Assembly: GCA_016783865.1 (NCBI GenBank)
Contig: JADHVS010000183.1
Coordinates: 1 to 8,733 of the forward strand
DNA: 8,733 nt
Source of the DNA: Bacteroidales bacterium
GTDB taxonomy: Bacteria > Bacteroidota > Bacteroidia > Bacteroidales > SM23-62
Direction of reading: 5' to 3'
Shown piece by piece: positions 1 to 6,625 of this stretch. The position numbers and the translations under genes are program-made. The notes below the pieces were generated by a model. The model had not been told where the DNA came from, did not search any database, and saw nothing but the letters and a program-made list of their open reading frames with translations. Each line of letters starts with the position of its first letter. The stretch's first letter is position 1.

Positions 1-1
1 C

Positions 2-526
2 ATGGGGCTCGATTCACAGGGCGACAAGATCATGGCCAGGCTGGTTTACCGGCGTATCGGAGACCAGGAATCGCTGGTGGCCGTGCATTCAGTTGGCACT
101 ACGGCAGGTGGAGGAGGTGTTCGCTGGTACGAGTTTCGCATAGACAGGAATGGTGACGTGGCACTGCACCAGCAGGGCACTTATGCCCCCGACAGCAATT
201 ACCGCTGGATGGCGAGTCCTGCAATGGATGGCGATGGAAATATCGGGATCGGGTATTCATTCAGCGGCCAGGGCCACTACCCCGGCCAGCGGTTTGCAGG
301 CCGGCTGGCGGATGATGCACCGGGTATCCTTACCATGGATGAAGTCATCCTCATCGAAGGCGAAGCCCCGCAAACCAGAACATACCGCTGGGAGGATTAC
401 ACCCAGACCGCCATCGATCCGTCCGACGACCGGACCATCTGGTATGTCGGTGATTACCTGAAGCGGGGTGCAACCAGCTATTCAACAAAGATTGGTGCTT
501 TTCGAATATCTAATGGCAACGATTAA
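2..526 (+). CDS. C-terminal part of a large secreted BNR/sialidase-like family protein (5' end outside window)
   Basis: The frame is open from the window edge to a TAA at 524-526, giving 174 visible residues. The ATG at 2-4 is probably an internal Met, because the sequence enters mid-domain. The pattern matches, from memory, a family of large secreted proteins usually annotated as hypothetical or exo-alpha-sialidase-like. Its landmarks are RLVYRRIGDQESLVAVHSV (residues 13-31), RWYEFR (41-46), QQGTYAPDSNYRWMASPAMD (57-76), GNIGIGYSFSG (79-89), AGRLADD (99-105) and RWEDYTQTAIDPSDDRTIWY (129-148). The repeated blade-like pattern (aromatic/Gly-rich strands, then D-x-G-N-I) suggests a beta-propeller. 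No T9SS-type C-terminal domain follows, and the protein ends at GAFRISNGND. The catalytic activity is unknown and cannot be judged without the N-terminal part. One sampled 60-base line is about 60% G+C, higher than the next gene. I am confident it is a real gene and fairly confident of the family, but not of a function. Confidence 0.8.
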   Translation: MGLDSQGDKIMARLVYRRIGDQESLVAVHSVGTTAGGGGVRWYEFRIDRNGDVALHQQGTYAPDSNYRWMASPAMDGDGNIGIGYSFSGQGHYPGQRFAGRLADDAPGILTMDEVILIEGEAPQTRTYRWEDYTQTAIDPSDDRTIWYVGDYLKRGATSYSTKIGAFRISNGND

Positions 527-536
527 TATATCTTCT

Positions 537-544
537 TAATTTTG
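537..544 (+). promoter_or_regulatory. Candidate Bacteroidota -7 promoter box upstream of the DUF6340-like lipoprotein gene
   Basis: TAATTTTG is a perfect match to the Bacteroidota sigma-ABfr -7 consensus TAnnTTTG. It lies 22 bases before the ATG at 567, which would give a leader of roughly 15 bases. No clear TTG/TTTG -33 element sits about 19-21 bases further upstream, so the call rests on one short box in AT-rich DNA. If it is real, the lipoprotein gene has its own promoter and is not simply read through from the gene ending at 526. Confidence 0.35.
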
Positions 545-566
545 ACTGTAACAAAATAAGGTTGAA

Positions 567-1463
567 ATGAATAGAAATTATGTATTGTTCGTCCTTCTGG
601 TTATAGTCATTCTGTGTGCATCATGCAGCACCTATATATCATATCCTGTTTCAACACCACCCGAGATTGAAACGGATGGTCAGCACAAACGAATTGTATT
701 CATTAACAGGTTCGATTATTCAAACCTGCCAATTGATGATGATAAAGAAAAAGAGGTTTATATTTCGGGAGTTCGGCATCTGATTGAAAAACTTGAACTC
801 ACCTTTTCATCCGATAAAAATTTCAATTTTATTATCATTGACACATTAATGAAAGGTATAACCACAGAAGAGTTACCGGAGGTTCTAAAAGCAGATAAAA
901 TTAGTACAATCTGTAATAATCAGAATGCAGACATGCTTTTGGCTCTTGAATCATTCAAGCCTTTCTTCTCAATTGAAACGGTAACAGAAAAATATGATGA
1001 CGGCAGCAGATCAACTACAAATTATGTCGATCTGATTGTGGAGGCGGGATTGTCGCTCTATGACAGGTCAGGTGATGTTATTAACAGGATATTAATTTCA
1101 GAATCAAACCATTACCAGACCAGGCCAGCACTTAGCAGATTCATTGTAATCGGACCCTCAATGGGGAATGCAGGTAAAGAAGTAAATGACCTGGCCAGCC
1201 AGATTGTATCGAACTATATTCGATCTTTTTATCCAGGAAGTGTTACAGTAATGAAAATGATCTATATAGGAAAAGCTTTCTCAGAAGTGACTCCTCGTTT
1301 CAGAAGCCAGGATTGGGCTGGTGCCTTTGAACTGCTTAAACCTTTGGCCGGGTCTCCGAATCCAAAACTTGCAAGAAAAGCTGCCCATAACCTGGCTATT
1401 GCATATGAGGCAATGGGGGACTATAAAGCATATGAAAACTGGATAAAAAAATCCATGGAATAA
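567..1463 (+). CDS. Lipoprotein, probably DUF6340 family, with TPR-like C-terminus
   Basis: This is a 298-residue protein. Residues 1-20 form a lipoprotein signal: a short basic start, a hydrophobic stretch (VLFVLLVIVIL) and a lipobox-like CAS-C with the acylated Cys at 20. It is therefore predicted to be exported and membrane-anchored. The middle (about 40-225) has an alternating strand/helix pattern, with KRIVFINRFDYSN at 41-53 and ADMLLALESFKPFFSIET at 121-138. This recalls the Bacteroidota DUF6340 lipoproteins, in which a word like 'RIVFINR' follows the lipobox region and 'AD-LLALE' comes later. Residues about 248-297 (DWAGAFELLKPL, then LARKAAHNLAIAYEAMGDY) fit one or two tetratricopeptide-type helical pairs, commonly protein-binding. 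ATG at 567 is the natural start because the signal sequence begins there. No enzymatic motif is visible. A sampled line is only about 38% G+C, so composition differs from the preceding gene. The gene is certain, the family likely, the function unknown. Confidence 0.85.
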   Translation: MNRNYVLFVLLVIVILCASCSTYISYPVSTPPEIETDGQHKRIVFINRFDYSNLPIDDDKEKEVYISGVRHLIEKLELTFSSDKNFNFIIIDTLMKGITTEELPEVLKADKISTICNNQNADMLLALESFKPFFSIETVTEKYDDGSRSTTNYVDLIVEAGLSLYDRSGDVINRILISESNHYQTRPALSRFIVIGPSMGNAGKEVNDLASQIVSNYIRSFYPGSVTVMKMIYIGKAFSEVTPRFRSQDWAGAFELLKPLAGSPNPKLARKAAHNLAIAYEAMGDYKAYENWIKKSME

Positions 1464-1473
1464 TGGAATCCGA

Positions 1474-1513
1474 TAAACCAAGCAGGTTTAGGATAGAAAA
1501 AACCTTATTTTTT
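1474..1513 (+). terminator. Candidate weak terminator after the DUF6340-like gene
   Basis: Ten bases after the stop codon a perfect 6-bp stem TAAACC (1474-1479) / GGTTTA (1485-1490) encloses a 5-base loop. It is followed by a second all-A/T stem, A6 (1497-1502) / T6 (1508-1513), which ends in a run of T. The stems are short and G+C-poor, so stability is doubtful. The position directly downstream of a stop codon is the main support. Confidence 0.35.
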
Positions 1514-1710
1514 ATGATATTCCGGAATGTGGAAAGCAGGTAATTGGAAAAGATCTGAAACATTCTAATACTCTTTAAGAATCAGGATACAAGTTACACA
1601 TCAGTTATTAAATATAGAAATCTCACATACATTAGTTTGTGATTTTATGTAATTTGGGTAACAAATGAGCTAAATTTCTTGAATCCTGTTCGATACAAAT
1701 CAGTAAAATC
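1514..1710. other. AT-rich intergenic region ahead of the racemase gene
   Basis: Together with the terminator-like hairpins before it, this makes a 247-bp gap without a convincing gene. The frame of the racemase is closed by a TGA at 1666-1668, so its start must lie after that. Near-matches to the Bacteroidota -7 box occur (for example the TTTG-containing stretches around 1632-1657), but none fits the consensus fully with a spaced -33 element. A promoter for the racemase is expected here but cannot be placed. No RNA gene or strong repeat was seen. Confidence 0.5.
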
Positions 1711-2490
1711 TTGAAAATATCAATTTTCTTTTTAGCTTTCCTGTCCTGTTTAATTGTATCCGCTCAAATGGAAAAAGAAAAAATCATACTCGGAATATTT
1801 GGAGGAATGGGTCCGGAGGCAACTGCCGACTTGTATAAACAGATTATTGAATTGACCCCGGCAGAAAAAGATCAGGACCATATTCCAACTTTGATCTACA
1901 GCCTTCCTCAGGTGCCTGAAAGGACTGCCAGTATCAGGAACCAGGATACTTCCATTATTCCATTTATTGTCGAAGGTGTGACCCGGCTGGAAAAGGCAGG
2001 GGCCTCATTCATAGCAATTCCTTGCAACACCGTTCATTATTACTATGATCAAATGCAGGATGCAGTATCCATACCCATTATCCATATGATCAGGGAGACT
2101 GTAAATGAAGTCAGGATGTTATTCCCGGATGCCGGCAACGTTGGGTTGCTGGCCACAACAGGGACCATTGAATCGGGACTATATGAAAAAGAATTAATAA
2201 AAAACGGATTTAAGGTCATTATTCCTGATGATAATATCGAAAAAGACAAAGTCATGAAAGCCGTCTTCGGAATCAAGGCCGGTACAGAGAAAATTATAAA
2301 TGAAGATCTACTGGCCGAAGCCGGTCAGCACCTTATTGATAAAGGTGCTGAGGTAATTATCCTTGGCTGCACCGAAATACCACTTGCCTTTAATCCGTCC
2401 AGGGTAGATGTTCCTGTTGTATCTGCCACCAGGGTCCTGGCAGAGAGTGCTATAAAAATGTATCAGGAGCTAAGAAAAAAGACTCTATAA
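1711..2490 (+). CDS. Aspartate/glutamate racemase family protein, apparently with a signal peptide (TTG start)
   Basis: This is a PLP-independent amino-acid racemase of the Asp/Glu/hydantoin racemase superfamily, which interconverts L- and D-amino acids (classically aspartate) by a two-cysteine mechanism. Both halves of the active site are visible: IPCNTVHYYYD with Cys105 and GCTEIPL with Cys220. The N-terminal GGMGPEAT motif (31-38) is typical of aspartate racemases. From Met20 (ATG at 1768) the protein is 240 residues, close to the family's usual length. The 19 codons before it, opened by TTG at 1711, read MKISIFFLAFLSCLIVSAQ. That is a convincing Sec signal peptide with an Ala-Gln style cleavage site, so I chose the TTG; an in-frame stop at 1666-1668 limits anything further upstream. 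FLSC at 10-13 could be a lipobox, but the hydrophobic stretch before it is short. If the ATG is the true start, the enzyme is cytoplasmic. The family call is strong. Substrate (Asp versus Glu or another amino acid) and cellular location are not settled. Confidence 0.88.
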   Translation: MKISIFFLAFLSCLIVSAQMEKEKIILGIFGGMGPEATADLYKQIIELTPAEKDQDHIPTLIYSLPQVPERTASIRNQDTSIIPFIVEGVTRLEKAGASFIAIPCNTVHYYYDQMQDAVSIPIIHMIRETVNEVRMLFPDAGNVGLLATTGTIESGLYEKELIKNGFKVIIPDDNIEKDKVMKAVFGIKAGTEKIINEDLLAEAGQHLIDKGAEVIILGCTEIPLAFNPSRVDVPVVSATRVLAESAIKMYQELRKKTL

Positions 2491-2503
2491 GATTAATTCG
2501 TCC

Positions 2504-2550
2504 ATTTGCATCTAAGCAAATACACGCCGGTCACGAAAACATTTTAAAAT
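2504..2550. terminator. Candidate hairpins between convergent racemase and GH9 genes
   Basis: The 59-bp gap between the converging stop codons contains a perfect 6-bp stem ATTTGC (2504-2509) / GCAAAT (2516-2521) with a 6-base loop, and a 10-bp perfect palindrome ATTTTAAAAT at 2541-2550. Two converging units need termination here, and the inverted repeats could serve both strands. Neither has a strong G+C stem followed by a clear T-run, so this is a weak call. Confidence 0.3.
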
Positions 2551-5012
2551 CATTCACCCAATAGTTCGTTTACCGCATTCACCAGGTAAATATGACCGGC
2601 TCCGGTGCTGATTACGTATTCGTTTTCTCCCCACAGGAAAGGCCAGTCTTCCTTGTTTTCAGGAAAGTCCGGATTCAGTATGAGCACACCGGGAACCATC
2701 CCGCCGGCGATGAATGAAAAGTCGGCCCTGTTCATTCCGTAGGCCACCTTTTTTGAAACGGTGCCCACACCGGAGACAAATGATATATCGGATCCCGGGT
2801 GGCAGCCATAGATATAATTCAATCCCCTGAAAATATATTCCGGATCAATAATGTCCGGGAAAGCCTTGTGCAGGATATAATTGGTGATGGCAAAATTCAA
2901 TACCCTTCCATTTCCTGCCCATCCGCCTGTACTTATGGGCACACCAAAAGGATTCTGCTGGCTGAACTGATCCAGGCTGCTGGCATATTCGTTAACAAGC
3001 GGAGTGATCTTTTCCAGGTATTCTTCATCCATATAGGGTATGGCTCGTACTGCCAGGTCAGCCGACCATCCGAACCGGTCTTGAATAAAAGGCCAGAGTT
3101 CATTGATCCTGTCTGCATATTTTTCATCCCCGGTGCTGATCAGCAATTCAACCACGGCCTTCAGTTCTTCATGTTCAAGCCCCCCTCCTGTAGTATTCCC
3201 ATGGTAAAAAATATCCGGTTTATAGCTGTGCTCATCCTCCCATACCCTGACCGCCGTTTTCAGGCACTCCTCTGCCAGGGGATCGTTATACCCTTGAAGC
3301 ACCCGGCTGGCTGCTGCCAGCGCAGCAATGGACCCATAATTCAGGGGTGTGGATCTTGAGGTGAAAGCCCACCGGTCATCCGGTTCCAGCCCATCGATCC
3401 GGGAATCATAAACAATGTTGTCGGTCATAGTCAGCGCATCGCCCAGGTGGGTGTACTGGGAAAGACAGGGTACAATGATCCCGGGTATGGCATGTCCGAC
3501 AGCCCGTTGCTGGGCAATAAGCGCCAGTGTTCCATGTTCGATCTGCTGGATCAGGTCAGGTACCCCATCCGGATGATGAATATCCACATACCTTGTTTCC
3601 TGGTCAATATATGTTTCATCCCTCTCAGGCCTGAAAGATTCCCAGCATTGGACCAGGCTGAGGACAACCGAATAATGCGTCTGTGTCCGGATATCATAAT
3701 CCCCGGCATCAAACCATCCCCCGATATTCAGCCCCGGGATGTGTTCACCCGGTTCATAAGGACTGTCGGTTGTGGGTCCCTGTGCATACAGGTCGAAATG
3801 ATCATGGTTGACCGGGGCCTGCAGGGCATCGTCCATGTGTGCGGCCCCATGCCAGACGCGGTACGCCTCATTCACCAGCATATGGTCCATTTGCACAGGA
3901 AAAAAGACATCAAGTGTGGGGTGCCAGGCATCCTCAAAAATCCCTTTGGAAATTCTGAAAGGCATGGTGCGCTCGTTACCGTATTCAATGATATATATTC
4001 CCGGTTCCCGGACCTCAGTAAAATCAAAGGTGTAATAATCATACCGGAGGTACCTGCCCCATGGCTTAACTGGGGACCTGAATGCCTCGTCGAATGAGCC
4101 ATTTTCCGAAACAGACATTATCCTGCAATGCTTCACGGAATTATCGTTGGGGTCCAATTCAATGACAGCCACTTTTTGCTGATCAGGATGATAGCCAACC
4201 TGTGAATGGGCAATGACCGGGGGCCTGACCCAGTCCGGGATGGTGCTGGCAGAAAGGAACCATTCAATAACGGATCCGGTCTTGCCACCAGGGATCAGAC
4301 TTTGCACCACGAACCATCCGTTCTGGGCTTTATTCCGGCCGTCGTATAAAAGCAATTCTGTATCGGGTGATGTAATTGTAATATGGCGTTCAGGATCTTC
4401 CGGGGCCAGGACGAGTTGATTACCCGTGGCAATTGGCCGGGGCACGGTGGTTCCGTCTTTGCCATATTCCATTGGCCCTGTGGGATACAAGGGAAAAATA
4501 CCGCTACTCTCATCCATCAGGTAGGCTTTGCTGAAATAGGCTGATGGCAGGAATTCAAGGTTAAAACCAGCCTTTCCTTCGAGTTCCTGTGGTAGTGGTG
4601 ATTGCAATTCAACACTTATGCTGATGCCATCCGGCTGCGCTTCGGCCCTGATGCTGAAGTCAAAATCATATTCGTCATAACGAAGGAAGGCCTGGATAAT
4701 ATTTCCTGTACTGTCTACTTTGCGTTCGATAAATCGCGGTATCGGATCCCATTGTTCCGGAGTAGGCATCAGCCTGACGTCCCCGTTAGTAATCGTACGT
4801 ACCCCATGGTGGATGATCTCAACTCCGCTTATCTTGGAGTCGCTGAAGTTTTCATTATACCAGTTGCTGAACACCAGCACATTCAATCCACGGGCCTCAA
4901 AATAGCCTTTCTCATTGATCTTCAGTTCATGAACGTTTTTGTCACAACTAATTAAAATAAATAATAAAAAAACAGCAAGGGACCTGGCAATAATAGAGTA
5001 GTTGGTATTCAT
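2550..5012 (-). CDS. Glycoside hydrolase family 9 lipoprotein with N-terminal extension and CelD_N-type Ig-like domain
   Basis: The protein has 820 residues. Residues 1-23 form a lipoprotein signal (hydrophobic core, LIS-C, Cys23), so it is anchored outside the cytoplasm. Residues about 30-262 are a beta-rich extension that I recall from one bacterial GH9 subgroup (landmarks GLNVLVFSNWYNENFSDSK 42-60, NGDVRLMPTPEQWDP 76-90, AGFNLEFLPSAYF 148-160, NGWFVVQSLIPGG 231-243). Residues about 266-354 are the cellulase N-terminal Ig-like domain, opening HSQVGYHPDQQKVAVIELDP. The (alpha/alpha)6 catalytic domain runs from about 360 to the end. Its signature GGWFDAGDYD (431-440) supplies Asp435 and the presumed base Asp438, and GENEYVISTGA (795-805) supplies the presumed acid Glu798. 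GH9 enzymes invert beta-linkages, mainly beta-1,4-glucans. The usual His-His-Arg substrate motif before the C-terminal segment is not seen (VGTVSKKVAYGMNRADF instead), so cellulose is not a safe substrate. The ATG at 5012 begins the signal sequence. The gene is divergent from the propeller/GH106 pair. Confidence 0.92.
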   Translation of the reverse strand: MNTNYSIIARSLAVFLLFILISCDKNVHELKINEKGYFEARGLNVLVFSNWYNENFSDSKISGVEIIHHGVRTITNGDVRLMPTPEQWDPIPRFIERKVDSTGNIIQAFLRYDEYDFDFSIRAEAQPDGISISVELQSPLPQELEGKAGFNLEFLPSAYFSKAYLMDESSGIFPLYPTGPMEYGKDGTTVPRPIATGNQLVLAPEDPERHITITSPDTELLLYDGRNKAQNGWFVVQSLIPGGKTGSVIEWFLSASTIPDWVRPPVIAHSQVGYHPDQQKVAVIELDPNDNSVKHCRIMSVSENGSFDEAFRSPVKPWGRYLRYDYYTFDFTEVREPGIYIIEYGNERTMPFRISKGIFEDAWHPTLDVFFPVQMDHMLVNEAYRVWHGAAHMDDALQAPVNHDHFDLYAQGPTTDSPYEPGEHIPGLNIGGWFDAGDYDIRTQTHYSVVLSLVQCWESFRPERDETYIDQETRYVDIHHPDGVPDLIQQIEHGTLALIAQQRAVGHAIPGIIVPCLSQYTHLGDALTMTDNIVYDSRIDGLEPDDRWAFTSRSTPLNYGSIAALAAASRVLQGYNDPLAEECLKTAVRVWEDEHSYKPDIFYHGNTTGGGLEHEELKAVVELLISTGDEKYADRINELWPFIQDRFGWSADLAVRAIPYMDEEYLEKITPLVNEYASSLDQFSQQNPFGVPISTGGWAGNGRVLNFAITNYILHKAFPDIIDPEYIFRGLNYIYGCHPGSDISFVSGVGTVSKKVAYGMNRADFSFIAGGMVPGVLILNPDFPENKEDWPFLWGENEYVISTGAGHIYLVNAVNELLGE

Positions 5013-5052
5013 TATTGTTTGTTTAGATACATCACAATTTAAAGCAAAAAAC

Positions 5053-5060
5053 TAAATTTA
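5053..5060 (+). promoter_or_regulatory. Candidate -7 box for the propeller/GH106 unit
   Basis: TAAATTTA matches the Bacteroidota -7 consensus TAnnTTTG at all but the last base and lies 29 bases before the ATG at 5090. The nearest TTTG on this strand (5018-5021) is about 31 bases upstream, farther than the usual -33/-7 spacing. It is a plausible but weak promoter, supported mainly by its place in the divergent gap. Confidence 0.25.
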
Positions 5061-5072
5061 TGGATTAATCCA
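5061..5072. promoter_or_regulatory. Perfect 12-bp palindrome in the GH9/propeller divergent intergenic region (candidate operator)
   Basis: TGGATTAATCCA is identical to its own reverse complement across all 12 bases. It lies 17 bases ahead of the ATG at 5090 and 48 bases ahead of the GH9 ATG at 5012. If the -7 boxes at 5053-5060 (plus) and 5075-5082 (minus) are real, both transcription starts would fall in or beside the palindrome. That would suit a dimeric repressor controlling both units. No regulator gene lies in the window, and the site could be chance in AT-rich DNA. Confidence 0.4.
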
Positions 5073-5074
5073 AG

Positions 5075-5082
5075 CAAAAATA
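5075..5082 (-). promoter_or_regulatory. Candidate -7 promoter box for the GH9 gene
   Basis: On the minus strand the bases read TATTTTTG, a perfect TAnnTTTG Bacteroidota -7 box, 62 bases ahead of the GH9 ATG at 5012. Transcription would start near 5068-5071, at the palindrome, and give a leader of about 57 bases. No TTTG -33 partner is evident about 20 bases upstream on that strand. The box overlaps the right copy of the AAGCAAAAA repeat. Confidence 0.38.
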
Positions 5083-5089
5083 ACATGAT

Positions 5090-6607
5090 ATGAGAATCCT
5101 TTTATGCATATTTTTATTTACCACTTCAATACTTATTTCAATGATTTCCTGTAATAAACATCCGCAGGATCCGTCTACCGGACAATTCCTTGACAATACG
5201 GACATAGGTGAAGTAAAACATGGTGGATCAGTCATTTACAACTCTGAAAATCAAACCTATACCATTGAAGGATCAGGTACAAATATGTGGTTTGGTGAGG
5301 ATGAGTTTCATTTCCTCTGGTTGCCGATGAAAGGGGATTTCATCCTGAGGACAGAGGCAGAATTTATTGGTGAAGGTGTTGACCCCCACAGGAAGATTGG
5401 CTGGATGATCCGGAATGACCTGGGAACTGGTTCTGCCCATGTAAATGCCTCTGTTCATGGGGATGGATTAACTGCTCTTCAATTCAGGAGAATAGAAGGT
5501 ACGGATACTGAGGAGGTACATTCGGGGGACAGTCTGCCCGGTGTGATTCAACTGGAACGCAGGGGCAGCACCTATATTATGTCGACAAGCACTCATGGCA
5601 AGGCATTCACCACAGTACAGGTAGTGGATATTCAGTTACAGGAAGAAGTGTTTGCCGGCTTGTATGTTTGCAGCCACAATCCTGACGTCACGGAACAGGC
5701 AGTTTTCAGAAATGTCAGGATCATCAAACCGGCCGGCAAGGATCTTATACCTTACACTGATTACATCGGGAGCAACCTGGAGGTACTGGATATCAAAAGC
5801 CGCCAGAGACTGATTCTTTTCAGCACCCCCCACTCGATCCAGGCACCAAACTGGACAATTAACGGAAAGACATTAATTTATAACTCTGAAGGCCTGCTTT
5901 ATGCCTTCGATCTGGAGCACGGAGATACTTCAATAATCAATACCGGTTTTGCCGATAACAATAACAATGATCATGTGCTGTCATTCGATGGCAAATCCCT
6001 GGCAATCAGCCACCATAAGGCAGAAGACAACGGCCAGTCAACAATATATGTTTTGCCGCTGGAAGGGAGTCCTGAACCTGAACAGATAACCTCAGCCGGG
6101 GCTTCTTACCTGCACGGTTGGTCACCCGATGGATCCCATTTGCTTTTTACAGGGCAGCGAAAAAATAAATTCGACATATACAAGATATCCATCGCAAGTA
6201 AAGAGGAAGTACAGCTAACTGACACCGAAGGACTTGATGACGGACCGGAATATTCTCCCGACGGGGATTATATTTACTTCAATTCAAACCGTACCGGCAC
6301 CATGCAGATCTGGCGGATGAAGCCTGACGGAAGCGGGCAGGAACAAATGACCTTTGACCGGTATAATGACTGGTTCCCGCATGTCTCACCGGATAACCAA
6401 TGGATTGTTTTTGTTTCCTTTCCGGAGGAAGTCCCGTCCGGCGACCATCCATTTTACAAGCATGTCCTGCTAAGGCTGATGCCTGTTTCCGGAGGAGATC
6501 CTGAGATCATTGCATATGTATACGGGGGACAGGGAACCATGAATGTCCCCAGCTGGTCGCCCGACAGCAAGAAAATCGCCTTTGTCAGCAACACGGATTC
6601 CATTTAA
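5090..6607 (+). CDS. TolB/PD40-type beta-propeller lipoprotein with LamG/DUF1349-like N-terminal domain
   Basis: The protein has 505 residues. A lipoprotein signal ends in SMIS-C (Cys21). Residues about 34-213 form a beta-sandwich-like domain, with FLDNTDIGEVKHGGS at 33-47, GSGTNMWFGEDEFHFLW at 61-77 and KIGWMIRND at 102-110. This resembles the concanavalin-like/DUF1349 type, a fold often used for carbohydrate or ligand binding. Residues about 228-505 form a propeller of PD40/WD40-like repeats. The repeat core (SPDG-x-x-I-x-F-x-S) is visible as WSPDGSHLLFTGQRKNKFDIYK (344-365, broken here at G355), YSPDGDYIYFNSN (388-400), VSPDNQWIVFVS (432-443) and WSPDSKKIAFVSN (489-501). These are TolB-like repeats, but the protein is not the TolB of the Tol-Pal system: it lacks the TolB N-terminal domain and sits in a sugar-degradation context. 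Its role is probably as an accessory binding protein. It is followed after 18 bp by GH106, very likely in the same transcript. Confidence 0.85.
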   Translation: MRILLCIFLFTTSILISMISCNKHPQDPSTGQFLDNTDIGEVKHGGSVIYNSENQTYTIEGSGTNMWFGEDEFHFLWLPMKGDFILRTEAEFIGEGVDPHRKIGWMIRNDLGTGSAHVNASVHGDGLTALQFRRIEGTDTEEVHSGDSLPGVIQLERRGSTYIMSTSTHGKAFTTVQVVDIQLQEEVFAGLYVCSHNPDVTEQAVFRNVRIIKPAGKDLIPYTDYIGSNLEVLDIKSRQRLILFSTPHSIQAPNWTINGKTLIYNSEGLLYAFDLEHGDTSIINTGFADNNNNDHVLSFDGKSLAISHHKAEDNGQSTIYVLPLEGSPEPEQITSAGASYLHGWSPDGSHLLFTGQRKNKFDIYKISIASKEEVQLTDTEGLDDGPEYSPDGDYIYFNSNRTGTMQIWRMKPDGSGQEQMTFDRYNDWFPHVSPDNQWIVFVSFPEEVPSGDHPFYKHVLLRLMPVSGGDPEIIAYVYGGQGTMNVPSWSPDSKKIAFVSNTDSI

Positions 6608-6625
6608 AATACAAAACCTGATAAC

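Larger units (their letters stand above)
5042..5080. repeat. Direct repeat AAGCAAAAA, two copies spaced exactly 30 bp
   Basis: The nine bases AAGCAAAAA occur at 5042-5050 and again at 5072-5080, inside the 77-bp region between the divergent GH9 and propeller genes. The 30-bp start-to-start distance is close to three helical turns, which would put both copies on the same DNA face. They flank the palindrome at 5061-5072. The motif is A-rich and such DNA repeats easily by chance, so a regulatory role is only an inference. Confidence 0.4.

Noticed and set aside
1632..1665. Possible inverted repeat TTTGT / ACAAA ahead of the racemase
   Set aside because: It is a five-base stem with a loop of about 20 bases in AT-rich sequence, too weak to call a riboswitch or operator.
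2799..3359. Open frame of 186 codons on the plus strand
   Set aside because: It is also antisense to the GH9 catalytic domain, with Cys/Pro-rich low-sense composition and no recognisable family.
3447..4097. Open frame of 216 codons on the plus strand
   Set aside because: It lies wholly inside the GH9 gene on the opposite strand, its product shows no domain pattern, and GH9 is supported by clear catalytic motifs. It is an antisense shadow.
5085..5093. Tiny upstream frame ATG-ATA-TGA overlapping the propeller gene start
   Set aside because: At two codons it is expected by chance in AT-rich DNA. There is no leader-peptide or attenuator structure around it.
5090..6607. Reading the propeller lipoprotein as the TolB subunit of the Tol-Pal system
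   Set aside because: Only the PD40-like repeats are shared. The N-terminal domain is LamG/DUF1349-like, the protein is a lipoprotein, and no tolQ/R/A/pal neighbours are present.
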